From Fibrobacterales bacterium (GTDB lineage Bacteria; Fibrobacterota; Fibrobacteria; Fibrobacterales; Fibrobacteraceae), in the NCBI GenBank assembly GCA_025997455.1, contig BNUP01000023.1, forward strand, positions 1 through 22,651: a stretch of 22,651 nucleotides of DNA, given 5' to 3'. Of the stretch, positions 14,586 through 20,568 are shown piece after piece. Numbering within the stretch: position 1 is the stretch's first letter; every line of letters starts with the position of its first letter. The notes below the pieces were generated by a model that worked only from the letters and a program-made list of their open reading frames with translations, was not told the DNA's origin and made no database searches. Position numbers and translations under genes: made by a program.

Positions 14586-15301
14586 ACTCTTGCCTTCAAT
14601 TTTATCGCTTCTAAAATTTCACGAACCGGCACAAGATTATTTTCAAAATCTTTGATATTTTTATCAGTAATCCACAATTGCCCTTCGCCAACATTCCCAC
14701 GATGTTGCCCTTTAGAAAAATATTGGTTATTTTTTACTTCATCACTTGAGAAAATCCAGTATTTAATACTATCTCTCCAAACAGCAATAAAAACAAAAAC
14801 TTTTGCACAAGCAGGTTTTATCTGCTGAAAATTCATATCAAATCCGATTTTTGATTTTACAGATAAAGCCTTTTCTAAAAGTGAATCCCCGCTTTTTCGC
14901 ATCACCGCTCTTGATGCTTTGACTTCGATAGAAATTCCATCAAGCCAAAAATCGTATTGTCCGGAATAATTTTTATCAAATGATTTTGATGGTCTTTCCA
15001 GTTCAGGAATAATCTCGTTTAGATGGCGTTGTGCCCAAGTTTCGCCAAAAGTTCTTGGTGCAGTTATCTCAAAAACATACAAATATTTATTTCGCCTAAG
15101 ATAAGCATTGCGAACTTCAAGATATTGATCAAGTGTCAAAATATTTTCAGCAATTAAATGACTGATGATATATTCAAATTTATTAAACGGATAAACTGAA
15201 TATAAACTGTCAAGAGAATCGTCGCTCAAATCAAATAAATTTTCACTTGAAACATTTAATTTTGCGATATCTCGCTTTAACTCTTTAATTAACATTTCCA
15301 T
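14582..15301 (-). CDS. Probable type II restriction endonuclease, PD-(D/E)xK fold
   Basis: Likely cleaves DNA at the site protected by the adjacent methyltransferase. The 239 aa sequence contains a PD-(D/E)xK-type core: Asp117 in GQYDFWLDG, then Glu126 and Lys128 in ISIEVKASR. Glu78, before the conserved-looking stretch APRTFGETWAQRHLNEI, could be an added acidic residue of the site. A C-terminal HRGNVGEGQLWIT stretch may help in recognition. The start is the ATG at 15299-15301, inside the end of the methyltransferase gene (17 bp overlap), with AAAGGAG upstream; a second in-frame ATG lies two codons later. I cannot name the recognition sequence. Identification rests on the active-site pattern plus the methyltransferase neighbour. 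Confidence 0.8.
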   Translation of the reverse strand: MEMLIKELKRDIAKLNVSSENLFDLSDDSLDSLYSVYPFNKFEYIISHLIAENILTLDQYLEVRNAYLRRNKYLYVFEITAPRTFGETWAQRHLNEIIPELERPSKSFDKNYSGQYDFWLDGISIEVKASRAVMRKSGDSLLEKALSVKSKIGFDMNFQQIKPACAKVFVFIAVWRDSIKYWIFSSDEVKNNQYFSKGQHRGNVGEGQLWITDKNIKDFENNLVPVREILEAIKLKARV

Positions 15302-17048
15302 ACAAAACTCCTTTAATTTGATTTATATGTTTTGACTCAAGTTCAAACAAATTATAGATGTAATCCTGAAGCGATGAAAAATCATCCGATTTATTATCTA
15401 AAATATTTGAAACTTCCATTGATAATTTTCTGTCTTGCTCTGGCGTGATTTCAAGGAATGGCAACTGCGATAAACTTCCTTTTAGTATTTTTATTTCTCC
15501 AAACATTTTTATATAAAGATACTGATATAATTCAGAATTTAAAAAAGCCGCAACAGAATTGATAGACATATTTGGTATTTTAGGGATCAAAATATTTGCG
15601 CTATTTAAAAATAGACTTCCTGAATTATCTATTGAAAAAACTAATTTTTTTGAAATAAACTTATAAACTAACTTGCTTTTTGATCGATAAATTTCATCTC
15701 TGGCAACTTGCTGGAAATTTTTCCTATCATAAATCACATATTTCGTAGGATTTTTTAAGAAAAACTGTGCGATTTCTTTACCGGTATATATCGGTTCATA
15801 ACCGTCTTGTTGCTTTATTTTTAGTTTATCCGTATTATTGCCGGTAACGATTCCCAAAGCCCAAATGCTATTTCCCAAATCATATTTTCTTTTCTTATTA
15901 GCAATGTCAATTATATCCTTATCAATATTTTTTGTGGTTGATATGATGAAATTACTATTTTCTTTTATCGTTTTTTTATCAATTTCATACTTATCTTTCT
16001 CATCAAAAATAAAAATCTTTTTAGATAATTCTTTTTCTTTTTTTGTTTCCAAAGAAATATACCGCGTCATCACTCCGGAAAATGAACCCGGATGTAATTT
16101 TATTTCGGTTAAGTTTGTTTGATTGATTAAAAATTCACGAATGTCTTTATGTGACTTAACATTTAAGATAGAGCAAGGCAATAAAAAACGCAAAACTCCA
16201 TTATTGTTAAGGCGTTCAAACGAGTTAACCAAAAAGCAAGAAAACATTTCGCCAAAGCCATCGTTAACGCTTCCCCAAGGCGGATTTGTAATTATATAAT
16301 CAAAGGAATTGTTTAATATAATTGACCCGAAATCATCCGTTCTAGCATTAAACAAATTGGGGGTTGATATAAAATCTGCATTATAAATTTTCGGTTTTAT
16401 TGGCGTATCGGGAAATTTTGCATAGTAATTAAATTTTGAAATCAATACAGCTATTGGGTCAATATCAACGCCAAAAATTTGCTCCGGTTTTATGTCCGGG
16501 ATGTTTGTTAAAAACATTGAACTGCCGCAACAAGGATCTAGCACTTTATCGGCGGCTTTTAACTTAATATCAGAGACCATATTCCACACAACTTTTGATG
16601 GTGTATAATAGGAACCTTTAATATTTTTTTCTCCTTCTGTTTGGAGACATTGATAAACAATACCTAAAATATCTCTTTCATTTGGAAGTTTATATTTTAC
16701 AAATTCATTGATTTCTAGTAAATTATATTCATTGCGTAAATATTCAATATTTTTTTCTGCTGTCTTACCGTTTTTTAATAAATTGGTTCCTAGCGAAAAC
16801 AGAACATCGTCAATCTTATAATTGCTTGATCTAATATCATTTATTAATTTCTGAATTAGCGGAATATTTTCTTGGGTCTCAAAACTTTCTTTCGGTATAA
16901 TATTTTTTTGTGAAAATCGCTTATTAGCCCCGGATGAAAGATCTTTTTTATCAGAGGACACAGAAAGTTTATTCCAGTTTCTTTTTGTGGCACTAGAAAT
17001 CAAGTCATAGGCAGCGTATGAAACTTTACTGTCAATTAAATTTCCCAT
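15285..17048 (-). CDS. N6-adenine DNA methyltransferase of a type II restriction-modification system
   Basis: Transfers a methyl group from AdoMet to adenine to protect host DNA. Motifs appear in the gamma-class order: motif X GSYYTPSKVV (145-154), motif I VLDPCCGSSMFL (169-180), GVDIDPIAV (motif II, 193-201), NADF (223-226) and the catalytic NPPW (255-258). Residues from about 400 resemble the TaqI-type C-terminal recognition domain, including LNSELYQYLYIK and LSQLPFLEI near the end. Length is 587 aa. The ATG has GAGGAG 11 bases upstream. It begins 43 bp after the zinc-ribbon gene on the same strand and overlaps the nuclease gene, so both may be read from upstream as well as from their own promoter. 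The region is AT-rich (11 G+C in 60 bases at 15961-16020), unlike its neighbours, and was probably acquired. Confidence 0.92.
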   Translation of the reverse strand: MGNLIDSKVSYAAYDLISSATKRNWNKLSVSSDKKDLSSGANKRFSQKNIIPKESFETQENIPLIQKLINDIRSSNYKIDDVLFSLGTNLLKNGKTAEKNIEYLRNEYNLLEINEFVKYKLPNERDILGIVYQCLQTEGEKNIKGSYYTPSKVVWNMVSDIKLKAADKVLDPCCGSSMFLTNIPDIKPEQIFGVDIDPIAVLISKFNYYAKFPDTPIKPKIYNADFISTPNLFNARTDDFGSIILNNSFDYIITNPPWGSVNDGFGEMFSCFLVNSFERLNNNGVLRFLLPCSILNVKSHKDIREFLINQTNLTEIKLHPGSFSGVMTRYISLETKKEKELSKKIFIFDEKDKYEIDKKTIKENSNFIISTTKNIDKDIIDIANKKRKYDLGNSIWALGIVTGNNTDKLKIKQQDGYEPIYTGKEIAQFFLKNPTKYVIYDRKNFQQVARDEIYRSKSKLVYKFISKKLVFSIDNSGSLFLNSANILIPKIPNMSINSVAAFLNSELYQYLYIKMFGEIKILKGSLSQLPFLEITPEQDRKLSMEVSNILDNKSDDFSSLQDYIYNLFELESKHINQIKGVLYGNVN

Positions 17049-17091
17049 AGTTATTATTTCTCCTCAAAATCGGTGAACAGACAGAGTGTGA

Positions 17092-17628
17092 TTATTCCCA
17101 ATCACCCAATACTGCCTTAAATTTATAATTGTATTGCAGACTATCCAAGCCGTCTTCTACTTTTTTTTGCCGCTTTTCCCAAAAACGGAATGCAATACCG
17201 CCCAAGAACGCGGCTACCGGGTTTAGTTTTGAACGGGGAACTCCCAAACCGCCAATTCCAATACCTGAATTTCCCGCCGCCAAACCTACATCTAAAATTT
17301 TTATCATAAGCGGAGGGGGTATGTGCTGTAAATCGCAACATTCGGGGGTTAAGCCTTCAAAACTGAAGTTCGGAATTTTGCCGAAAACCAAAGGCTTTGA
17401 ATGCTCTATGCATAATACGGATGCGGGATTTGGTGCGGGGCTTGTGAGTTTTTTCAATAATTTTTTTCGCCATTGCAACCTTGTGGTGTCGTTTAAGTCC
17501 CTTCGCAGGGCGGAAAACTGAGATGCAGGTATGAATGTCGCCAAACAATTGGGGCAAATTCGCAAATTTAATGCGGATATGTCAATTCTCGCAACCTCGC
17601 CGACACCGCAAAAAGGGCACAGTTCCAT
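17092..17628 (-). CDS. Zinc-ribbon protein of unknown function, coupled to the sigma factor gene
   Basis: The 178 aa product opens with a zinc ribbon, CPFC at 4-7 and CPNC at 25-28, in a layout like the zf-TFIIB family found in many small bacterial proteins. A second, degenerate set of possible ligands follows (VLCIEH and PECCDLQH, about 71-101). A Gly-rich stretch and a weakly hydrophobic segment (LNPVAAFLGGIAFRF, about 135-150) precede a charged C-terminus. Its ATG is two bases after the TAG of the sigma gene, so translation is very likely coupled. The role is unknown; regulation of, or a link to, the sigma factor is an inference from position. Membrane attachment through the C-terminal segment is possible but weakly supported. 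Confidence 0.75.
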   Translation of the reverse strand: MELCPFCGVGEVARIDISALNLRICPNCLATFIPASQFSALRRDLNDTTRLQWRKKLLKKLTSPAPNPASVLCIEHSKPLVFGKIPNFSFEGLTPECCDLQHIPPPLMIKILDVGLAAGNSGIGIGGLGVPRSKLNPVAAFLGGIAFRFWEKRQKKVEDGLDSLQYNYKFKAVLGDWE

Positions 17629-17630
17629 TG

Positions 17631-18500
17631 CTATTTTCCGATTAAAAGATCTCTCAATTCCTTTGCGGAGCGGAGTTTTGCCATTGCACTATCCCGCACC
17701 AATCTCGCCCTGTCTTTGCTTAAACCCACTGCCGCCGCAATTTCTTGAATGTTGCCCCTCGGTCCGGGTTCAAAGCCGAAATACATACTTATAACCTTCA
17801 TTTCCATAGGGTCTAAGTATTCGCTGAGGAGTTTTTTCACGAGTCTTTTCTTGCTGTTCTTAAAAAATATGGTTGTCGGGTCTTCGGTCTCATCGGCGGT
17901 GATGCTGATTAAACTCGTATCTCCGTCTTCACCAACGGGAGCATCTAAACTTGAAGATTTTGTCCCCATTTGCAAAATTTTTTCAATTGCCTCTGCATCG
18001 TATCTGCTGTAACCTTCTAATGATTTTGGGTCTACCACCTGCGCACCGCCGACAACCTGCTTTAATTTGCCGCCTCTTCGGCTGAATCGCCGCAAAATCA
18101 ACTCTTTTTCGGCGGAAATTCGCACCATTCGCGCCTTCTCGTTTATCGCTTTTATGATGTTTTGCCGCACCCACCACACGGCGTAACTGATAAATTTGAC
18201 CTTTTTTGACGGGTCAAAGCGGACTGCGGCTTCCATTAGCCCCAAATTTCCCTCGTTTATGAGGTCATTTAAGTCTAATCCCTGCCCTTTATACACATTG
18301 GCAACTCGAATGACGAATCGCAAATTCGCCTGCACCAATCGATCGAGAGCCGCTTTGTCGCGGTCTTCGGCAACGCGTTGCAACAGCATTTTTTCTTCGT
18401 CTTTCGTGAGCAGGGGCACTCTCGAAATCTCATTCAAATACTGAAAGTACACATTTCGCTTTATCTTCGGCTTCGTCTCTTTAACGATTTTCAAAGTCAT
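17631..18500 (-). CDS. RNA polymerase sigma factor, sigma-70 family, short primary-type
   Basis: Directs RNA polymerase to promoters. At 289 aa it lacks region 1.1 but has regions 1.2 (VYFQYLNEISRVPLLTKDEE, 17-36), 2 (LVQANLRFVIRVANVY, with DLINEGNLGLMEAAVRFD, then FISYAVWWVRQNIIKAI), 3.2 (SSSLDAPVGEDGDTSLISI) and 4. The region 4.2 helix reads GLSKDRARLVRDSAMAKLR, against the common GVTRERIRQIEAKALRKLR, so some residues that contact the -35 element differ. The order and region 1.2 point to a primary (RpoD/SigA-like) or closely related group 2 factor, not RpoH or an ECF factor. The ATG is taken as start because region 1.2 follows closely. A consensus-like promoter lies upstream at 18569-18599. 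The gene is followed at once by the zinc-ribbon gene. Confidence 0.9.
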   Translation of the reverse strand: MTLKIVKETKPKIKRNVYFQYLNEISRVPLLTKDEEKMLLQRVAEDRDKAALDRLVQANLRFVIRVANVYKGQGLDLNDLINEGNLGLMEAAVRFDPSKKVKFISYAVWWVRQNIIKAINEKARMVRISAEKELILRRFSRRGGKLKQVVGGAQVVDPKSLEGYSRYDAEAIEKILQMGTKSSSLDAPVGEDGDTSLISITADETEDPTTIFFKNSKKRLVKKLLSEYLDPMEMKVISMYFGFEPGPRGNIQEIAAAVGLSKDRARLVRDSAMAKLRSAKELRDLLIGK

Positions 18501-18568
18501 AACACAAATTTAACTTTTTTTTTGCATTTTGTCATTAACAAAATTAAAAATCTTCACTTTTTTTTGAA

Positions 18569-18599
18569 ATTATATTTTTTTTGCTCCCGGAAATGTCAA
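18569..18599 (-). promoter_or_regulatory. Candidate sigma-70 promoter for the sigma factor gene
   Basis: On the minus strand TTGACA (18599-18594) and TATAAT (18574-18569), both perfect consensus hexamers, are separated by 19 bp, two more than ideal. The spacer ends in an A-run. The predicted leader to the ATG is about 60 nt and very AT-rich. No other pair of this quality was noticed in the window. Confidence 0.55.
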
Positions 18600-18646
18600 A
18601 TTTTGTAATAAAGAGGGGGTAATTTGTCATAATTGTGTATGGGAGG

Positions 18647-18712
18647 AGGGATGGGGGGAACTCGGCGGTGCAAGAGTTGGGTATGGGGTGTGGGGAAATG
18701 GGAGAAGGGAGT
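18647..18712. repeat. G-rich intergenic repeat, family G
   Basis: Contains GGGGAACTCGGCGGTGCA and GGGTATGGGGTGTGGGGAAA words arranged as in the elements at 8533 and 20270, then a GGGAGAAGGGAG purine run like that following the 8533 copy. Confidence 0.6.
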
Positions 18713-18718
18713 TTGTAG

Positions 18719-18739
18719 GGGCGGGTTTTAAACCCGCCC
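18719..18739. repeat. Palindrome of the GTAGGGGCG family
   Basis: Perfect 10 bp arms, GGGCGGGTTT and AAACCCGCCC, around one T, preceded by TTTGTAG and followed by a second GTAGGGGCG word. A looser version in the opposite orientation is at 8855-8880. Confidence 0.75.
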
Positions 18740-18757
18740 TCGTAGGGGCGAATATTG

Positions 18758-18877
18758 CCGCCATTATTCATACAGATTATCACAATTTCTTTTTAATTGG
18801 GCGGCTATACTTATTGTCCGCCATTATTCATACAGTTTATCTCATTTTTTTACAAGTGGGCGGCTATACTTATTATT
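18758..18877. repeat. Element D: two tandem 60 bp units
   Basis: Units 18758-18817 and 18818-18877 both begin CCGCCATTATTCATACAG and contain GGGCGGCTATACTTATT near the end; they differ mainly in the AT-rich middle. The first unit is the one matched in reverse at 1642-1669. A partial inverted copy follows at 18921-18947. Confidence 0.85.
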
Positions 18878-18920
18878 CGCCCTTCCGTAGGGGCAGGTTT
18901 TAACAAGTATATCTGCCCTA

Positions 18921-18990
18921 TTAAAAAGAAACCTGAGATAATCTGTAGAGAACCTCTATCAACCACTTATGAGGTTAATAGAGGTTCTCT
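18921..18990. repeat. Partial inverted D element joined to hairpin element C, copy 2
   Basis: Bases 18921-18947 are identical to 1741-1767. They run directly into the perfect 12 bp inverted repeat of element C (18947-18958 with 18979-18990). At the other locus the same two parts are 61 bp apart. The hairpin ends 18 bp before the stop end of the 94 aa gene. Confidence 0.8.
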
Positions 18991-19008
18991 TAGATAAATG
19001 CCCATAAA

Positions 19009-19293
19009 TCATTTACATTCAATCTCTTCGTCCGTAATGCGCAGAGCCATAATCATATTCATATCGTCCGGTTCGTCTTCAAAATCGGCTACCAAACCGA
19101 CCTTTTTAGTATCGTCCTTAGACTTTTCAAAATGCAAAATATCCGAGATTTTAACCGGAATAATTGCCTGACCCGCAATTGAGATTTGCAAATCCATACC
19201 TTTGTTTATGGGTCCCTCAACAACTTTTCCTTTGAAAACAAGTTGCTTTCCATCCTCTGAGGGTGAAGTTTTTTTAACGAGAAACTTAGGCAT
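19009..19293 (-). CDS. Small protein resembling EF-Tu domain 2 (beta-barrel)
   Basis: The 94 aa product has the pattern of the beta-barrel found in domain 2 of translational GTPases: FKGKVVEGPINKGMDLQI, then IIPVKISDILHFE, then KKVGLVADFEDEPD, corresponding to the V-x-G-x-V-x-G-x-I/L-x-x-G core and the later G-L/V-x-x turn. No GTPase domain is attached, so it would be a free-standing barrel; the function is unknown. The C-terminus is acidic. The ATG has no obvious Shine-Dalgarno sequence. It is divergent from mqnA across 127 bp and is flanked downstream by element C. The fold suggestion is from pattern only. Confidence 0.6.
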   Translation of the reverse strand: MPKFLVKKTSPSEDGKQLVFKGKVVEGPINKGMDLQISIAGQAIIPVKISDILHFEKSKDDTKKVGLVADFEDEPDDMNMIMALRITDEEIECK

Positions 19294-19420
19294 AATCAGG
19301 CATACCGAACGGACTGAAGGGCGAAAACACCCAAATGCGAAACTGAGAATTTATCTATCATATAAGGGAAATATAGATTTTTTTTGAGAAAGTGGTGAAA
19401 AAAATTTAACTTACCTCGTT
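19294..19420. promoter_or_regulatory. Divergent promoter region between the 94 aa gene and mqnA
   Basis: The 127 bp between two gene starts must hold promoters for both. It is AT-rich, with TATCATATAAGGG and TATAGA words and an eight-T run, but no hexamer pair could be assigned with confidence, and no repeat of the window's families is present. Confidence 0.4.
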
Positions 19421-20233
19421 ATGAATCGCTTTTTGAATAATATTTTGCCTGTCGGACGCATACCCTTTTTGGTTTGTGCACCGTTTTTCAGCAGATTTTT
19501 TGAAAAGCCTATTGAAAATGTCATTTTTTTGGACGGTGTGCCGAGAGTTCAAAATCGCCGCTTGCGTGAAAAAGAGATAATGCTCGCCCCTTCCTCGTCA
19601 ATAGAATACGCAAAAAATTCCGAAGATTACTTTTTATGCAAACGATTCTGCACTGCAAGCACGCTCGAAATTCGTTCGGTAAAACTTTTTTCAAAATACA
19701 AGTGGGAGGAATTGGACAAAAAAAACATTCAACTGACCGCAGAAAGCGATACTTCGGCAGCATTGGTTAAACTTCTTTCAAGCAAAAGATATATGGTGAA
19801 ACCGCAATATTCAACGGAAAGCACCGCCGACACAGAACAGGATGCGAAACTCTTAATCGGCGATTCCGCATTGCTCGAAAACATTTCTGGGGCGTGGGAA
19901 TACTCTTATGATTTGGCAAGTGTTTGGCAGGAATGGCAGGGATTACCCTTTGTTTTCGGTGCGTGGATAATTCGAAAGGAAGCCGCAACCGGTGGCTTGC
20001 AACCGATTTTAGAAAACTACTTAAACGAAACGGAACGCGGAATTATCGCGTTCAAAGACGATAGACAAAAATATTTGCAATTATGGAATTCTCATTTTTC
20101 AAACGGCGTGCCTCAAAATATTGCCTTAGATTATTACAATGCGGTTGATTATTCCTTCACCTCATCTCACGAAAAATCACTAAAAAAATTTTATGAACTA
20201 TGCGGAATGAATGTGGAGTTGGCATTTATTTGA
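19421..20233 (+). CDS. mqnA: Chorismate dehydratase, futalosine pathway of menaquinone synthesis
   Basis: MqnA removes water from chorismate to form 3-enolpyruvyl-benzoate, the entry step of the futalosine route to menaquinone. The fold is that of a periplasmic binding protein, but no signal peptide is present, consistent with a cytoplasmic enzyme. Family landmarks: VGRIPFLVCAPFF (11-23), MLAPSSSIEYAKN (54-66), IRSVKLFSK (84-92), LTAESDTSAALVKLL (105-119), LLIGDSALL (144-152) and YDLASVWQEWQGLPFVFGAW (163-182). Length 270 aa is normal. The VGRIPF motif begins about 10 residues in, and no Shine-Dalgarno sequence precedes the ATG. The related MqnD is the main alternative; the motifs fit MqnA better. 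No other mqn gene is adjacent. Confidence 0.88.
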   Translation: MNRFLNNILPVGRIPFLVCAPFFSRFFEKPIENVIFLDGVPRVQNRRLREKEIMLAPSSSIEYAKNSEDYFLCKRFCTASTLEIRSVKLFSKYKWEELDKKNIQLTAESDTSAALVKLLSSKRYMVKPQYSTESTADTEQDAKLLIGDSALLENISGAWEYSYDLASVWQEWQGLPFVFGAWIIRKEAATGGLQPILENYLNETERGIIAFKDDRQKYLQLWNSHFSNGVPQNIALDYYNAVDYSFTSSHEKSLKKFYELCGMNVELAFI

Positions 20234-20315
20234 TGGTGCGTTCGGCACACACCGCGTTCGCAATTTTTTACTCGGCAGTGCAGGGGTGTGGGGTGTGGCG
20301 TGTAGGGTATGGAAA

Positions 20316-20449
20316 CTCGGCGTTGCAAGAGTTGAAAGTGTAAAGAGTAGAGAGTAGAGAGTAGAGAGTAGAGAGTAAAGTTGAAAATGATACTCTGAAT
20401 AATAACTCTCAACTTTACTCTTTACTCTTTCAACCCTTGCATTGCTGAG
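20316..20449. repeat. Nested inverted repeat upstream of mreB
   Basis: The outer arms, 20316-20347 and 20418-20449, match in reverse complement at 27 of 32 positions. The inner arms AGAGTAAAGTTGA (20372-20384) and TCAACTTTACTCT (20409-20421) match perfectly around a 24 nt loop. The outer and inner right arms overlap, so the two foldings compete. Confidence 0.75.
20344..20378. repeat. 7 bp tandem repeat (AGAGTAG), five copies
   Basis: Four exact AGAGTAG units and a fifth reading AGAGTAA. Short tandem arrays of this kind can change copy number by slippage. It lies about 190 bp before the mreB start. Confidence 0.85.
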
Positions 20450-20568
20450 TTCTCATCCCCCCCTCTCCCCTCTCCCCGCCTGCACCGCCGAGTTCTCAAC
20501 TTTACACTTTTCACTTTTCTCGTTCAACTTTTTTCTACATTACCCTGTGATTTAACAAAGGATTTTCA

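Larger units (their letters stand above)
18501..19008. other. 508 bp intergenic region with promoter and stacked repeats
   Basis: No credible gene. Next to the sigma gene is an AT-rich leader and promoter (to about 18620). Then come a G-rich family G element (18647-18712), palindrome GGGCGGGTTT/AAACCCGCCC (18719-18739), two tandem 60 bp D units (18758-18877), a GGGGCAG...CTGCCC element (about 18890-18918), a partial inverted D copy (18921-18947) and hairpin C copy 2 (18947-18990). Confidence 0.7.
20234..20568. other. Intergenic region between mqnA and mreB with inverted and tandem repeats
   Basis: No gene seen. It contains a family G element (20270-20334), a nested inverted repeat (20316-20449) with a 7 bp tandem repeat in one arm (20344-20378), an inverse family G stretch (20431-20500), and an AT-rich end before mreB with AAAGGA as ribosome binding site. 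The mreB promoter probably lies in 20500-20560, but hexamers are not clear. Confidence 0.65.

Noticed and set aside
14475..17048. Type I or phage-defence island beyond a simple restriction-modification pair
   Set aside because: There is no helicase-like HsdR, separate HsdS, BREX, DISARM or other defence gene; the methyltransferase has its own recognition-type domain and a single small nuclease partner.
17129..17521. 130-codon + strand frame opposite the zinc-ribbon gene
   Set aside because: It has no ribosome binding site or family signal; the minus-strand frame has a zinc ribbon and is coupled to the sigma gene.
18758..18877. CRISPR-like array
   Set aside because: There are only two 60 bp units joined without spacers, and no cas genes are nearby.
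20230..20270. Rho-independent terminator after mqnA
   Set aside because: A T-run is present after GCGTTCGC, but the possible stems (GTGC/GCAC or GCG/CGC) are only three to four pairs and poorly placed relative to the T-run.
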